A stretch of 64,000 nt of DNA from Allostella sp. ATCC 35155 (GCA_006738865.1 AP019701.1:3468001-3532000), one strand, 5' to 3'; positions 52,541-62,582 are shown, numbered from the stretch's first letter. Translations and numbers: made by a program. Notes: a model not told the origin generated them from the letters alone.

Positions 52541-53376
52541 GCGGAGGAATGATCGCCCGGGCCTTCCGCCACCGCAGCTTCGCGATCGGCGCCTTCCTGA
52601 CCGGCCTGGTCGTGCTGGCGGCCCTCGTCTCCTACGTCTGGACGCCCTGGTCGGCGACCGAACTGGTGGTACCGCGCAAGCTCCGGCCGCCGTCGGGCGA
52701 GCACCTCTTCGGCACCGACCATTTCGGCCGCGACATCCTGTCGATGATCATGGTCGGCGCCCGCAACTCGATCGTCGTCGGCGTCGTCGCCGTCGCCATC
52801 GGCTGCACCGCCGGCACCGCCCTCGGCCTGCTCGCCGCCGCCCGCCGCGGCTGGGTCGAGGAGCTGGTCATGCGCTTCTCGGACTTCACCTTCGCCTTTC
52901 CGGCGATCCTGTCGGCCATCATGATCACGGCGCTGCTGGGGCCCGGCACCGTCAACTCGATCCTGGCGATCGGCATCTTCAACGTGCCCGTCTTCGCGCG
53001 CCTCGCACGTGGCGCCGCCGCCAGCATCTGGGCCCGGGACTTCATCCTGGCGGCGCGGGCGGCCGGCAAGGGCACGACGCGGATCACGGTCGAGCATGTC
53101 CTGCCCAACATCCTCAGCATCATCATCGTGCAGGCGACCATCGCGTTCGCGCTCGCCATCCTGGCCGAGGCCGGCCTCTCCTATCTCGGCCTCGGCACCC
53201 AGCCGCCGCAGCCGAGCTGGGGACGCATGCTGAACGACGCGCAGACCTTCATGTACGACGCCCCCTACCTGGCGATCTTCCCCGGCGTCGCGATCGCCGT
53301 CGCCGTGCTCGGCCTCAACCTCCTGGGCGACGGGCTGCGCGACCTGATCGACCCCCGCCTCGCGCGCAAGCGATGA
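52537..53376 (+). CDS. DppC-like ABC transporter permease
   Basis: 279 residues with six membrane segments and the DppC hallmarks PSGEHLFGTDHFGRDILSMI and the EAA loop RDFILAARAAGKGTTRITVEHVLPN, ending LNLLGDGLRDLIDPRL. The start is ATG 52537 in the ATGA overlap with dppB; another ATG at 52549 has a GGAGGA too close to be the better choice. Confidence 0.94.
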   Translation: MSGGMIARAFRHRSFAIGAFLTGLVVLAALVSYVWTPWSATELVVPRKLRPPSGEHLFGTDHFGRDILSMIMVGARNSIVVGVVAVAIGCTAGTALGLLAAARRGWVEELVMRFSDFTFAFPAILSAIMITALLGPGTVNSILAIGIFNVPVFARLARGAAASIWARDFILAARAAGKGTTRITVEHVLPNILSIIIVQATIAFALAILAEAGLSYLGLGTQPPQPSWGRMLNDAQTFMYDAPYLAIFPGVAIAVAVLGLNLLGDGLRDLIDPRLARKR

Positions 53377-54352
53377 CGCTCCTCCAGGTCGAGGACCTGA
53401 CCGTAGCGCTGCCGACGCGGCGCGGGTGGGCGCGCGCCGTGCGCGACCTCTCCTTCACCCTCGATCGCGGCCAGACGCTGGGGCTGGTCGGCGAATCCGG
53501 CTGCGGCAAGTCGATGACCGCGCTTGCCCTCATGGGCCTGCTGCCCGAAGGCGCGCGCGCCTCGGGTCGCATCGCGCTCGACGGCGAGGACCTGCTGATG
53601 CTGGACGAGCCGGAGATGTGCCGCATCCGCGGCAATCGCGTCGGCATGATCTTCCAGGAGCCGATGACGGCGCTGAACCCGCTGCAGCCGATCGGCCGGC
53701 AGGTCGCCGAGCCGCTGCAACTGCATCGCGGGGTCGGACGGGCCGAGGCCGAGCGCGAGGCGGTGCGCCTGCTCGACCGGGTGGGCCTGCCCAACGCGGC
53801 CCAGCGGGCGCATGCCCATCCCCACCAGCTCTCGGGCGGACAGCGCCAGCGCGCGATGATCGCGATGGCGCTTGCCTGCGAGCCCGACCTGCTCGTCGCG
53901 GACGAGCCGACCACCGCCCTCGACGTCACGATCCAGGGCCAGATCCTCGATCTCGTGACCGAACTGGTCGACGAGCGCGGCATGGCGCTCATCCTCATCA
54001 CCCACGACCTCGGCGTCATCGCCGAGACCGTCGACCGGGTGATCGTGATGTATGGCGGCGCCGGCGTCGAGGAGGCGGCGACCGACGACCTCTTCGCCTA
54101 CCGCGCGCACCCCTACAGCCAGGGACTGTTCGCCGCCCTGCCCCAGATCGGCCTTGCGCGCGGGACGCGGCTCGAGCCCATCCCGGGCACCGTTCCCGAG
54201 CTGGCCGACATGCCGGACGCCTGCACCTTCGTCGACCGCTGCCCGATCGCGGTCGGGGCCTGCCGCGCCACGCCGCCGCCGCCGCTTGCCGTCGGACCCG
54301 GGCATCGGGCACGCTGTATCCGCCTCGACGAGGCGCGAAGACGGAGCCAAGG

Positions 54353-54356
<4 letters not shown>
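53373..54356 (+). CDS. DppD-like ABC transporter ATP-binding protein
   Basis: 327 residues: Walker A GESGCGKSMTA, Q-loop MIFQEPMTALNPL, signature LSGGQRQRAMIAMA, Walker B LLVADEPTTALD, H-switch ITHDLGVIAE, and the C-terminal oligopeptide/dipeptide domain with TFVDRCPIAVGAC cysteines. Couples ATP hydrolysis to peptide uptake. Starts in an ATGA overlap with dppC. Confidence 0.95.
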
Positions 54357-55330
<974 letters not shown>

Positions 55331-55421
55331 CCGGGACGCCTACCGGCCCTCGGCTCGCCCCCCTTGCAGAAGGGGCAGGACGAGGCGACCTTCAAGGAAC
55401 TTGCGAGGGAGTTCGATCGCC

Positions 55422-55649
55422 ATGGACAGCACCGCGGCCGCCGAAGAGAAGGATCTGGGAGACCTCCTGATCGAAGGGGTCGAACGAGAGGGTGATCGCG
55501 CCGTGCGGGAGCACTTCGCGGCGGGCCGTGCGGTCTATTATTGGGAGGAAGACACCCCGAAGGATCATGCCATCCGCAAGTACCCCGACGGCCGGCGGGA
55601 ACTCGTTCGGCGCGAAGCCGGCAAGGTCGTCGTCGTCCGCTCCTTGTAG
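55422..55649 (+). CDS. Small acidic protein upstream of a zeta-type toxin (putative antitoxin)
   Basis: 75 residues, no recognised domain with certainty. It is acidic in its first half (EEKDLGDLLIEGVEREGDRA) and beta-like in its second half (AVYYWEEDTPKDHAIRKYPD then GRRELVRREAGKVVVVRS). The ATG at 55422 follows GAGGGAG at good spacing; an in-frame TTG at 55401 is less likely. Its TAG stop shares one base with the GTG start of the kinase gene (TAGTG), the coupling expected for antitoxin-toxin pairs. The antitoxin role is inferred from position and size. Confidence 0.72.
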   Translation: MDSTAAAEEKDLGDLLIEGVEREGDRAVREHFAAGRAVYYWEEDTPKDHAIRKYPDGRRELVRREAGKVVVVRSL

Positions 55650-56275
55650 TGCATCGCCCGCAGATCTGGGCTCTGGCCGGGCCAAACGGCGCCGGGAAAT
55701 CCACCCTGGCCGAGCTCCACATCAGAGGGCGATTGCCGATCGTCAATCCGGATGTGATTGCCCAGGCATTGCCGCGCATGGCGGATGGCCGGCTGGATGA
55801 AGGCGCGGCCGGCAGGCGGGCGATTCTTGAACGGGCGGGCCATCTTGCAGCCGGCCGCAGTTTCGCCTTCGAGACGACGCTGTCCGGCCATTCCGAACTG
55901 CGTGCCATGCAGGACGCCGCAGCCAGGGGATTCAAGGTCAATCTCGTCTATGTCGGTGTCCCCGACGCTGGGGCGTCCGCGTTTCGGGTCGAAGTCCGCG
56001 TGCAGGCAGGCGGCCACGATGTCCCGCCGAATCACATCGAGCGCCGGTTTGAGCGCTCCATGGCAAATCTTCCCGCTGCGATGAGAGCGGCAGATCGAAC
56101 ATACCTGTTCGACAATTCCGGCGATCGGCACCGCCTGATTCTCGTCCGCGAGGACGGTCAGACGCGCATCGTCGCCAAGCGCATGCCGGACTGGATCCGG
56201 GCTGCCCTTCCAGAAGAATTGAGGCGGGCTACCGCCGCCGACCCCGCCCCGACAGCACTTCCCCCAGGACGATGA
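55649..56275 (+). CDS. Zeta-toxin-family P-loop kinase
   Basis: 208 residues: Walker A AGPNGAGKSTLAE (10-22), conserved Asp in IVNPDVIAQ (D35), FAFETTLSGHSE (73-84) which binds the substrate sugar nucleotide in zeta toxins, and a downstream Arg-rich region (HIERRFERSMANL). True zeta toxins phosphorylate UDP-N-acetylglucosamine and stop wall synthesis; this branch (COG4185-like) is less studied. The GTG start overlaps the small upstream gene by one base. Its last 47 bases overlap the convergent permease gene, so the 3' ends compete for the same DNA. Confidence 0.88.
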   Translation: MHRPQIWALAGPNGAGKSTLAELHIRGRLPIVNPDVIAQALPRMADGRLDEGAAGRRAILERAGHLAAGRSFAFETTLSGHSELRAMQDAAARGFKVNLVYVGVPDAGASAFRVEVRVQAGGHDVPPNHIERRFERSMANLPAAMRAADRTYLFDNSGDRHRLILVREDGQTRIVAKRMPDWIRAALPEELRRATAADPAPTALPPGR

Positions 56276-57056
56276 CGAGGCTGCACAGCGCGACCAGGAC
56301 GATCGAGATGGCCGCGGCGCTGGGCAGGTCCGTGCCGGTTTCGGAGATCTTGCTGTAGAGCAGCAGCGGCAGGATGTTGACCTGGGTTCCGACCAGCGCC
56401 AGGGCCGTGCCGTAGGCGCCGATGGCGACGGCCGCGGTCAGGCAGTAGGCGGCGAGCAGGCTGGGCACGATCTGGGGCAGCAGCACGTCGACGATGCGGC
56501 GCAGCGGCCCGGCCCCGAGCGACCGCGCGGCGGCGAGCTGCGCCGGGTCGAAGTTGCGCAGGGCCGGCAGCACGATCAGCACGACCCGCGGAATGAGGTA
56601 GTAGGAATAGGCGAGCCCGAGGCCGGCCGGGCTGAAGATGAAGCCGCCCGCCACCGCCGGATCGACTCCGAGATAGGCCAGCAGCTGGGTCACGAACCCC
56701 GCCCGCCCGAGCAGCAGGATGAAACCGTAGGCGACGATCAGCCCGGAAAAGGTGAGCGGCAGCGAGATGGCGAAGAGGGCTGCCGTGCGGCGCGCCGGCG
56801 ACATCCGCGCGAGCGCCATGGCGACGAGGAATCCGACGACGAGCGAGATGCCGGGGGCGACGGTGCCGATGAGGAGGCTGCCGGCGAGCCCGTTCCAGAA
56901 GACGCGATCGGACGGCAGCGCGGCGAAGGCGACGCCGCCGTCCGACCATGCCTCGGCCAGGATCAGGCCGAGGGGCAGCAGGAAGAACAGGGTGAAAACG
57001 GCGACGCCCGGCGCGAAGAACGCCAGCAGGGCCCCGCGCGGGACGAGCGCCGTCAT
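56229..57056 (-). CDS. ABC transporter permease (PotB/AfuB-like)
   Basis: 275 residues with six hydrophobic segments starting FFAPGVAVFTLFFLLPLGLIL. The ATPase contact loop is AARSLGAGPLRRIVDVLLPQ. Part of the binding protein-ATPase-permease set on the minus strand, where it is last and 40 bases after the binding-protein gene. Its 3' end overlaps the convergent zeta-type gene by 47 bases. Confidence 0.9.
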   Translation of the reverse strand: MTALVPRGALLAFFAPGVAVFTLFFLLPLGLILAEAWSDGGVAFAALPSDRVFWNGLAGSLLIGTVAPGISLVVGFLVAMALARMSPARRTAALFAISLPLTFSGLIVAYGFILLLGRAGFVTQLLAYLGVDPAVAGGFIFSPAGLGLAYSYYLIPRVVLIVLPALRNFDPAQLAAARSLGAGPLRRIVDVLLPQIVPSLLAAYCLTAAVAIGAYGTALALVGTQVNILPLLLYSKISETGTDLPSAAAISIVLVALCSLVIVLGEVLSGRGRRR

Positions 57057-57096
57057 TCCCCGACCGTTCCGGGACTGCCGCCCCCAGCCCGCCCGA

Positions 57097-58167
57097 TCAG
57101 CGACCGAGCACCGCCTTGGCCCAGCCGGCGTCGATTTCCGCCTTCTTTGCGGTCGCCTTGGCGATGTCGATCGGCTTCAGCTGGGGCGCGGGCGGCAACT
57201 TGTCGGCGACGCTGGCGGGCAGCGCGACGCCGGGCACCGACGGCCGCACGAAGCCCTCGGCGAAGATGCCCTGGCCCTTCTCGGTCATGATGAAGTTGAG
57301 CCAGAGCTTGCCGGCGTTCGGATTGGGCGCACCCTTGACGAGGCTGATCGCGTAGGGGGCGGCGGCCGAGGCCTCCTTCGGCATCACCACGGCGACGCTG
57401 TCGCCCATGCCGTCGATGTACTTGGCCTTGAGGCCGTCATTCTCGTAGCCGATCCAGATCGGGATCTCGCCCTTGAGGAACTGGGCATAGGGCGTCGTGC
57501 CGACCGTGCGCAGGACATTGCCGGCCTTGCTCAGCTTGCCGAGATAGTCGAGCCCGGGCTGGACGTTGTCCATGCTGCCGCCATTGCCGAAGGCAGCCGC
57601 GAAGGCGACGACCTGGCCCTGACCGGTCGAGCGAGGATCGAGATAGACGATCGCGTTCTTGTAGTCGGGCTTCAGCAGGTCGGCCCAGCTCGCGGGCGGC
57701 GTCTTCACCAGCTTGGTGTTGACGAGGAAGGCGACGTTGAGCGTGTGGATCGTGAACCACTGGCCGCCGGGATGCCGGAACGGCTCGGGCAGCTTCTCGA
57801 AGTTGACCGGCTTGAAGTCGGCGACGAGGCCCTTGGCCACCGCGTCGAGCGCCGAGGCGGCGAAGTAGTAGGCCGTATCGGCCTGCGGCCGGTTGCGCGA
57901 CTTGTCGAGTGCCACCACCGTCGCCGCCGAGCCGAGGTCGTTGTAGACCATCTCGACGCCGGGATAGCGCGCCTTGAAGGCCTTGAACTGGGCGGCCCAG
58001 TTGGCCCAGGTCGGGCCGGTGTCGAAGGAGGCGACGATGCCCTCCTTCTGCGCCGCCTCGTAGAGGGCGCGTTCGCCGGGGTAGAGTTCGGCCCCCTCGA
58101 AAGCGCGGGCGGCCGGCGACAGTGCCAGGGCTGCGGCAATCGCAGGCCCGATGATGCGCATGTTCAT
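57097..58167 (-). CDS. ABC substrate-binding protein (spermidine/iron/phosphonate type)
   Basis: 356 residues. Signal peptide AAALALSPAARA, then FEGAELYPGERALYEAAQKEG, VVALDKSRNRPQADTAYYFA, PASWADLLKPDYKNAIVYLDPR, SLVKGAPNPNAGKLWLNFI and a C-terminal IDAGWAKAV. The pattern is that of extracellular solute-binding family 1 (AfuA, PotD and PhnS-like). Ligand unknown; the gene order permease-ATPase-binding protein-permease is also met in 2-aminoethylphosphonate and iron systems. Its ATG overlaps the stop of the ATPase (ATGA). Confidence 0.9.
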   Translation of the reverse strand: MNMRIIGPAIAAALALSPAARAFEGAELYPGERALYEAAQKEGIVASFDTGPTWANWAAQFKAFKARYPGVEMVYNDLGSAATVVALDKSRNRPQADTAYYFAASALDAVAKGLVADFKPVNFEKLPEPFRHPGGQWFTIHTLNVAFLVNTKLVKTPPASWADLLKPDYKNAIVYLDPRSTGQGQVVAFAAAFGNGGSMDNVQPGLDYLGKLSKAGNVLRTVGTTPYAQFLKGEIPIWIGYENDGLKAKYIDGMGDSVAVVMPKEASAAAPYAISLVKGAPNPNAGKLWLNFIMTEKGQGIFAEGFVRPSVPGVALPASVADKLPPAPQLKPIDIAKATAKKAEIDAGWAKAVLGR

Positions 58168-59234
58168 GGTCTGGTCCTTCCTCCGTGTGGGACGTTCGGG
58201 TCGGGAAGCAGCCGGATCGCGGACGGCGGAATCGCGACCGCCGCCACGCTTTCCTGGGAATGGGTCTCGAGCCGCACGAGGCCGCCCGTGACCGCGAAAT
58301 CGATGCGCCGCGCGGCGCCGAGAAAACGGTCGGCGACGATGCGGCCGGGCAGCAGGCCGGGCCGGGCCGGCTCGAGCGCCGCGAGCGGCAGTACCCGCTC
58401 GGGCCGCACCAGCACGGTCACGGCGGCACCGGGGGCAAGGCCGCCGGTATCGCAGGCGAACGCGCCGAGCGCGGTCGCAACCTGTCCCTCGCCGGCGACG
58501 GTGCCGCGCCAGAGGTTGGACTGGCCGACGAAGCCGGCGATCTCGGCGTCGGCCGGCCGGTCGTAGAGTTCCCGCGGCGTCGCCACCTGGACCAGCCGGC
58601 CGTCGCGCATGACGCAGACCCGGTCGGCGATCGACAGTGCCTCCTCCTGGTCGTGCGTCACGAGCAGGGTGGCGATGCCGGCCTCGCGCTGGACGCGCAG
58701 GATCTCGTCGCGCATCTCGATGCGCAGGCCGGGATCGAGCGCCGACAGGGGCTCGTCGAGAAGCAGTCCGTGCGGCCGGAAGACGAGCGCCCGGGCGAGC
58801 GCCACCCGCTGCTGCTGCCCGCCCGAGAGGGCGGCCGGGTGGTGGCCGGCACGCTGGTCGAGCCCGACCCGGGCGAGCGCATCCGCCGCCTCGCGCCGCC
58901 GTTCCGCCCTGCCGATGCCGCGCACCTTCAAGGGATAGGCGACGTTGTCGAGGGCCGTCATGTGGGGGAAGAGCGCGTAGGACTGGAAGACCACGCCGAG
59001 GTTGCGCGCCTCGGCCGCGAGCCCCGTCACGTCGCGGCCGCCGATCGCGATGCGCCCGCGGTCCGGCAGGACGAATCCGGCAAGGAGCTTCAGCATCGTC
59101 GTCTTGCCCGAGCCCGAGGCGCCGATCACCGCCACGAGTTCGCCCTCGCCGATCGCGAGGTCGATGTCGAAGACGCCCGCATCGCTGCTCGGATAGCGGT
59201 AGGACACGCCCTGGTAGGCCATGGCCGCAATCAT
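58164..59234 (-). CDS. ABC transporter ATP-binding protein (PotA/FbpC-like)
   Basis: 356 residues: Walker A GASGSGKTT, Q-loop FQSYALFPHMTALDN, signature LSGGQQQRVALARAL, Walker B GLLLDEPLSALD, H-switch VTHDQEEALS and a C-terminal TOBE region (VLVRPERVLPLAAL). ATG 59234 sits in the ATGA overlap with the upstream permease; a second ATG four codons in is possible. Energises the importer. Confidence 0.93.
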   Translation of the reverse strand: MIAAMAYQGVSYRYPSSDAGVFDIDLAIGEGELVAVIGASGSGKTTMLKLLAGFVLPDRGRIAIGGRDVTGLAAEARNLGVVFQSYALFPHMTALDNVAYPLKVRGIGRAERRREAADALARVGLDQRAGHHPAALSGGQQQRVALARALVFRPHGLLLDEPLSALDPGLRIEMRDEILRVQREAGIATLLVTHDQEEALSIADRVCVMRDGRLVQVATPRELYDRPADAEIAGFVGQSNLWRGTVAGEGQVATALGAFACDTGGLAPGAAVTVLVRPERVLPLAALEPARPGLLPGRIVADRFLGAARRIDFAVTGGLVRLETHSQESVAAVAIPPSAIRLLPDPNVPHGGRTRP

Positions 59235-60037
59235 GCCGCGCGTCCCGCCAGCCGGGTCGTGGCGCTGCTCAGCAACGAGGCCGCCACCGCCAGGACCAGC
59301 AGCACCACCGTCGCCGCGCAGGCGAAGCCGGTGGCGCCGTAGAAGGCCTGGAGCAGGACGATCGGATAGGTGCGCGAGAAGAAGCCGGCGATCAGGTTCG
59401 AGAGCTGGAACTCCCCGATCGAGAGCGCGGCCACCGTCAGCATCGCCGAGAGCAGGCTGGTGCTGACGAGCGGCAGCACGACGTCGCGGAAACGTGCCGG
59501 GAAGCTCGCCCCCAGCGTCGCGGCCGCCTGCTCGAACTCCGCCAGCCGCAGCTGCTGCATGTCGGCCGCCAGCGTGTTCACGGTGTAGGGCAGCGTCAGG
59601 ACGAGGTGCCCCGCGACCAGCAGCCAGAAGCTGCCGAGCCAGGGCAGTGCATCGGAGGAGAAGACCAGGATGAAGCCGAAGGCGAGCACGAGGTCCGGCA
59701 CCGCGATCGGCAGCAGGGTCATCAGCCGCGCCGCCAGCCGCACGCCGCGCCGCGCCGCCGCCTGGATGGCATAGGCGAGCGGCAGGCCGATCAGGACGTT
59801 CAGGAGGCAGGTCAGGCCGACGACCTCGAGGCTGGTGACGAAGGCGCGGCGGAAGCTCGAATCGCTCGCGACCTCGACGTACCAGCGCCAGGTGAAGCCC
59901 GACGGCAGCAGCGTGTTGGTCCAGCTCTCGCCGAAGGAACCCACGAACAGCAGCGCCATCGGGGCGAACAGGAAGAGCAGGTAGAGAATGGTGACGAATG
60001 CCATGGCCGCCCCGTCCCCGTTTCCCTGCGCCGTCAT
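59231..60037 (-). CDS. ABC transporter permease (PotC-like)
   Basis: 268 residues with six membrane segments (first VTILYLLFLFAPMALLFVGS) and the contact loop EQAAATLGASFPARFRDVVLPL. First gene of the four-gene importer, about 40 bases after the LOG-like gene on the same strand. ATG 60037 is used; a second ATG at residue 12 just before the first helix is equally possible. Confidence 0.9.
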   Translation of the reverse strand: MTAQGNGDGAAMAFVTILYLLFLFAPMALLFVGSFGESWTNTLLPSGFTWRWYVEVASDSSFRRAFVTSLEVVGLTCLLNVLIGLPLAYAIQAAARRGVRLAARLMTLLPIAVPDLVLAFGFILVFSSDALPWLGSFWLLVAGHLVLTLPYTVNTLAADMQQLRLAEFEQAAATLGASFPARFRDVVLPLVSTSLLSAMLTVAALSIGEFQLSNLIAGFFSRTYPIVLLQAFYGATGFACAATVVLLVLAVAASLLSSATTRLAGRAA

Positions 60038-60077
60038 CCATGATCGAATTCGACCATAGACGCCAGCGATGATCGTT

Positions 60078-60716
60078 TTATGACACCGCGCCGTCGGGCG
60101 AGCGCAGCAGGCGCGCGGCGATCCGCTCCAGCACCTCGGACACCGAGGCGCAGGCGACCGTCCCCTCGACCGGCGGCGCCTTGTCGAGCGTCAGCACCAG
60201 CCGTTCGAAATGCAGGCCGAACGCCATCTCCGACAGCGTGCCGTAGCCGCCGCCCACCGCGACCAGGACAAGGCAGGCACGCGCGATCAGCGCGTTGCGG
60301 GCCTGGCCGATGCCGGTGGCGATCGGGATGGCGACATAGGGGTTGGCGGCGTCCCATTCGGTGTCGGGCAACAGGCCGATTGGGCTGCCGCCGGCCGAAA
60401 GCGCGCCCTTGCAGGCCGCCTCCATGACTCCACCGCGGCCGCCGCACAGCAGTTGAAGGCCGGTTTCCGCCAGCGCCGTGCCGAGCTGCTCGGCCAGTTC
60501 GAGCTGGTCGGCGCTGGCGTCGCGCGGGCCGATCACGCCGATGGGAATGCGCCGCGCCCGCCCGGACATCAGGCGCCGCAGCCCGTCGACGGCCGCGACC
60601 GGCCGCGCATCGCCCGGCGCCACCCCCGGCTCCCAGGCAAAGGCCCAGCCGTCAAAGCGGCCCGCCTCGCCGAAGAGCGCGCGCGCGGTGTCGGACCAAA
60701 GCAGATCGGTCGCCAT
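60078..60716 (-). CDS. LOG/SLOG-fold nucleotide-binding protein (TIGR00725-like)
   Basis: 212 residues with a Rossmann-like SLOG core: IPIGVIGPRDASADQLE, LLCGGRGGVMEAACKGAL (the GGxGGxMxA motif), IATGIGQARNALIARA and VAVGGGYGTLSEMAFGL. Related to LOG cytokinin nucleosidases and to proteins that bind nucleotides or cofactors; this branch has no established reaction. It is first in the leftward operon with the ABC importer, divergent from the DeoR regulator 72 bases away. Confidence 0.82.
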   Translation of the reverse strand: MATDLLWSDTARALFGEAGRFDGWAFAWEPGVAPGDARPVAAVDGLRRLMSGRARRIPIGVIGPRDASADQLELAEQLGTALAETGLQLLCGGRGGVMEAACKGALSAGGSPIGLLPDTEWDAANPYVAIPIATGIGQARNALIARACLVLVAVGGGYGTLSEMAFGLHFERLVLTLDKAPPVEGTVACASVSEVLERIAARLLRSPDGAVS

Positions 60717-60769
60717 TCCGTCCTTTCCCTCCCGGTCGCCGGCCGCTAGCGTGGCGGCGCTTCCTTTCG

Positions 60770-60785
60770 TGTAAGATATCTTACA
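60770..60785. promoter_or_regulatory. Perfect 16-bp palindrome between the LOG-like gene and deoR-type gene
   Basis: TGTAAGATATCTTACA reads the same on both strands and stands out by its low GC. It ends three bases before the ATG at 60789 and 54 bases from the divergent start at 60716. It is very likely the operator of the DeoR regulator, and also covers a -10-like TAAGAT. Confidence 0.75.
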
Positions 60786-60788
60786 TCC

Positions 60789-61589
60789 ATGGCGAACGAA
60801 ACGGTTTTCGCAAGTGACCCCGAGGACGAGATCGGCCGACGCCGGCAGGCGATCCTCGCCATGGTGCGCGAGCAGGGATTCGTCACGATCGAGGCCCTCG
60901 CCCGCCGCTTCGGCCTGTCCGCCCAGACCGTGCGCCGCGACATCGTCCGCCTCGACCGCGACGGGCTGCTGCAGCGCTTCCACGGCGGCGCGGGAATGCC
61001 GGGCGGCCATGTCCGCCTGGGCTATGCCGAGAAGCGGGCGGTCGCGCCCGATGCGAAGGAGCGGATCGGGCGTGCCGCCGCCGCCCTGATCCCCGACGGT
61101 TCCTCCGTCTTCCTCGACGTCGGCACGACGGTCGAGGCCGTCGCGCATGCGCTGCACGGCCGACGGCGGGGCCTGCGCATCTTCACGAACTCCCTGCCCG
61201 CCGCCGCCATCCTGGCGGCCGGCGGACAGGCGGAGGTCTATGTCCTCGGCGGCAGCGTCCGCGGCCAGGACGGCTCGCTGGTCGGCGACGCCACCACCAC
61301 CGCCATCGCGGGTTTCCGCTTCGACTGTGCCGTCATCGGCTTCTCCGGCTGCGAGCCGGACGGCACCCTGATGGATTTCGACCTCCACAAGGTCGCGGTC
61401 AAGCAGGCCGCGATCCGCCACTCGCGCCGCACGATCGCGGTCGGCACCGCCGACAAGTTCCAGCGCTCGGCCCTGGTCGCCGTGGCCGGCTTCGCCGCGC
61501 TCAGCGATCTCGTCACCGACGCGCCCCTCGCGCCGCCCGTCGCCGAACGGCTGGCGGCGAGCGGCACGGCGCTGCTGATCGCCGACTGA
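60789..61589 (+). CDS. DeoR/GlpR-family transcriptional regulator
   Basis: 266 residues: N-terminal HTH (about 15-72: RRRQAILAMVREQGFVTIEA, RRFGLSAQTVRRDI) and a DeoRC sensor domain (VFLDVGTTVEAVAHAL, ALRIFTNSLPAA-like GLRIFTNSLPAA, VYVLGGSVRGQDGSLVG, FDCAVIGFSGCEPDGTL). Such regulators respond to sugar phosphates. No Shine-Dalgarno is present because the palindrome occupies that place; translation may start from a leaderless mRNA. It is divergent from the LOG/ABC operon and is the best candidate for its repressor. Confidence 0.92.
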   Translation: MANETVFASDPEDEIGRRRQAILAMVREQGFVTIEALARRFGLSAQTVRRDIVRLDRDGLLQRFHGGAGMPGGHVRLGYAEKRAVAPDAKERIGRAAAALIPDGSSVFLDVGTTVEAVAHALHGRRRGLRIFTNSLPAAAILAAGGQAEVYVLGGSVRGQDGSLVGDATTTAIAGFRFDCAVIGFSGCEPDGTLMDFDLHKVAVKQAAIRHSRRTIAVGTADKFQRSALVAVAGFAALSDLVTDAPLAPPVAERLAASGTALLIAD

Positions 61590-61608
61590 GCCGCGCGGCC
61601 GGTGCGGC

Positions 61609-62571
61609 CTACGCCTGCGCCGCCGCCTGCTTGTAGCGGGTCAGCGTGCCGCCCTTCATGACCTTGCCGGGCAGTTCGTGGCCGACCAGTTCCTCGGCCA
61701 TCCGCGCGACCTCGACCAGCGCGTCGAGGTCGATGCCGGTGTCGATCCCCATCTCGTGACAGGAGAAGACGAGATCCTCGGTCGAGACGTTGCCGGCGGC
61801 GCCCTTGTGGCCCGCGAAGGGGCAGCCGCCGAGGCCGCCGACCGAGGAGTCGAAATAGGCGACGCCCATCTCCATCGCCGCCACCGCATTGGCGATCGCC
61901 TGGCCGCGGGTGTCGTGCAGGTGCAGCTTGATCCGCAGGTCGGGCCAGCGGTCGCGCACGGCACCGACCAGTCGCTTGACCTGCAGCGGCGAGGCCCAGC
62001 CCATCGTGTCGGCGAGGCTGACCGTCGTCAGCGTGCAACCGTGCTCGGCCATCGCCCGCTCGGTCCGCGCGATGAGGTCCAGCACCTTGGCCTCGGGAAT
62101 GTAGCCCTCGAAGTTGCAGCCGAAGGCCGCCATCAGGCCCAGCGTCCGCACCGGGATGCCGTTCGCCTGGTACCGGGCGATCCAGTCCGGCATCTGCGCC
62201 AGCGTGTCGTCGATGCTGCGGTTGGTGTTGCGGCGGACGAAGGTCTCGCTCGCGGTCAGGGTCAGCTTGCCGTTGACGTCGACATGGCCGTTGGCGATCG
62301 CCCGCTCCAGCCCCTTGGCGTTGAGCCAGAGCGCGCGGTAGGCGACCCCGTCCTTCCGGCGGATGCCGGCGAAGACGGCGTCGCCGTCGGCCATCTGCGG
62401 CACCGCCCGCGGGTTGACGAAGGAACCGGCCTCGATCTCGCCGCAGCCGGCATCGGCCAGCGCCTCGATCATGCGGATCTTGTCGGCCGTCTCGACGAAC
62501 TTCGGCTCGATCTGCAGGCCGTCGCGCGGCCCCACTTCCTGGATATGAACGAACTTCGGCAGGTCGGACAT
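61609..62571 (-). CDS. Hydroxymethylglutaryl-CoA lyase-like enzyme
   Basis: 320 residues of the HMGL-like TIM-barrel family: VHIQEVGPRDGLQIEPKFV (with the catalytic RDG), RNTNRSIDD, TTVSLADTMGWASP, IKLHLHDTRGQAIAN with the metal-binding HLHDT, and SSVGGLGGCPFAGHKGAAGN, the HMG-CoA lyase signature loop with its Cys. It would split 3-hydroxy-3-methylglutaryl-CoA (or a related acyl-CoA) into acetoacetate and acetyl-CoA. It lies 11 bases after tctA on the same strand, suggesting the imported substrate feeds it. Confidence 0.9.
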   Translation of the reverse strand: MSDLPKFVHIQEVGPRDGLQIEPKFVETADKIRMIEALADAGCGEIEAGSFVNPRAVPQMADGDAVFAGIRRKDGVAYRALWLNAKGLERAIANGHVDVNGKLTLTASETFVRRNTNRSIDDTLAQMPDWIARYQANGIPVRTLGLMAAFGCNFEGYIPEAKVLDLIARTERAMAEHGCTLTTVSLADTMGWASPLQVKRLVGAVRDRWPDLRIKLHLHDTRGQAIANAVAAMEMGVAYFDSSVGGLGGCPFAGHKGAAGNVSTEDLVFSCHEMGIDTGIDLDALVEVARMAEELVGHELPGKVMKGGTLTRYKQAAAQA

Positions 62572-62582
62572 CGCGGGGTCTC

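Noticed and set aside
55401-55421. TTG as start of the small gene upstream of the zeta-type kinase
   Set aside because: The ATG at 55422 has a better placed Shine-Dalgarno and the extra seven residues show no structure.
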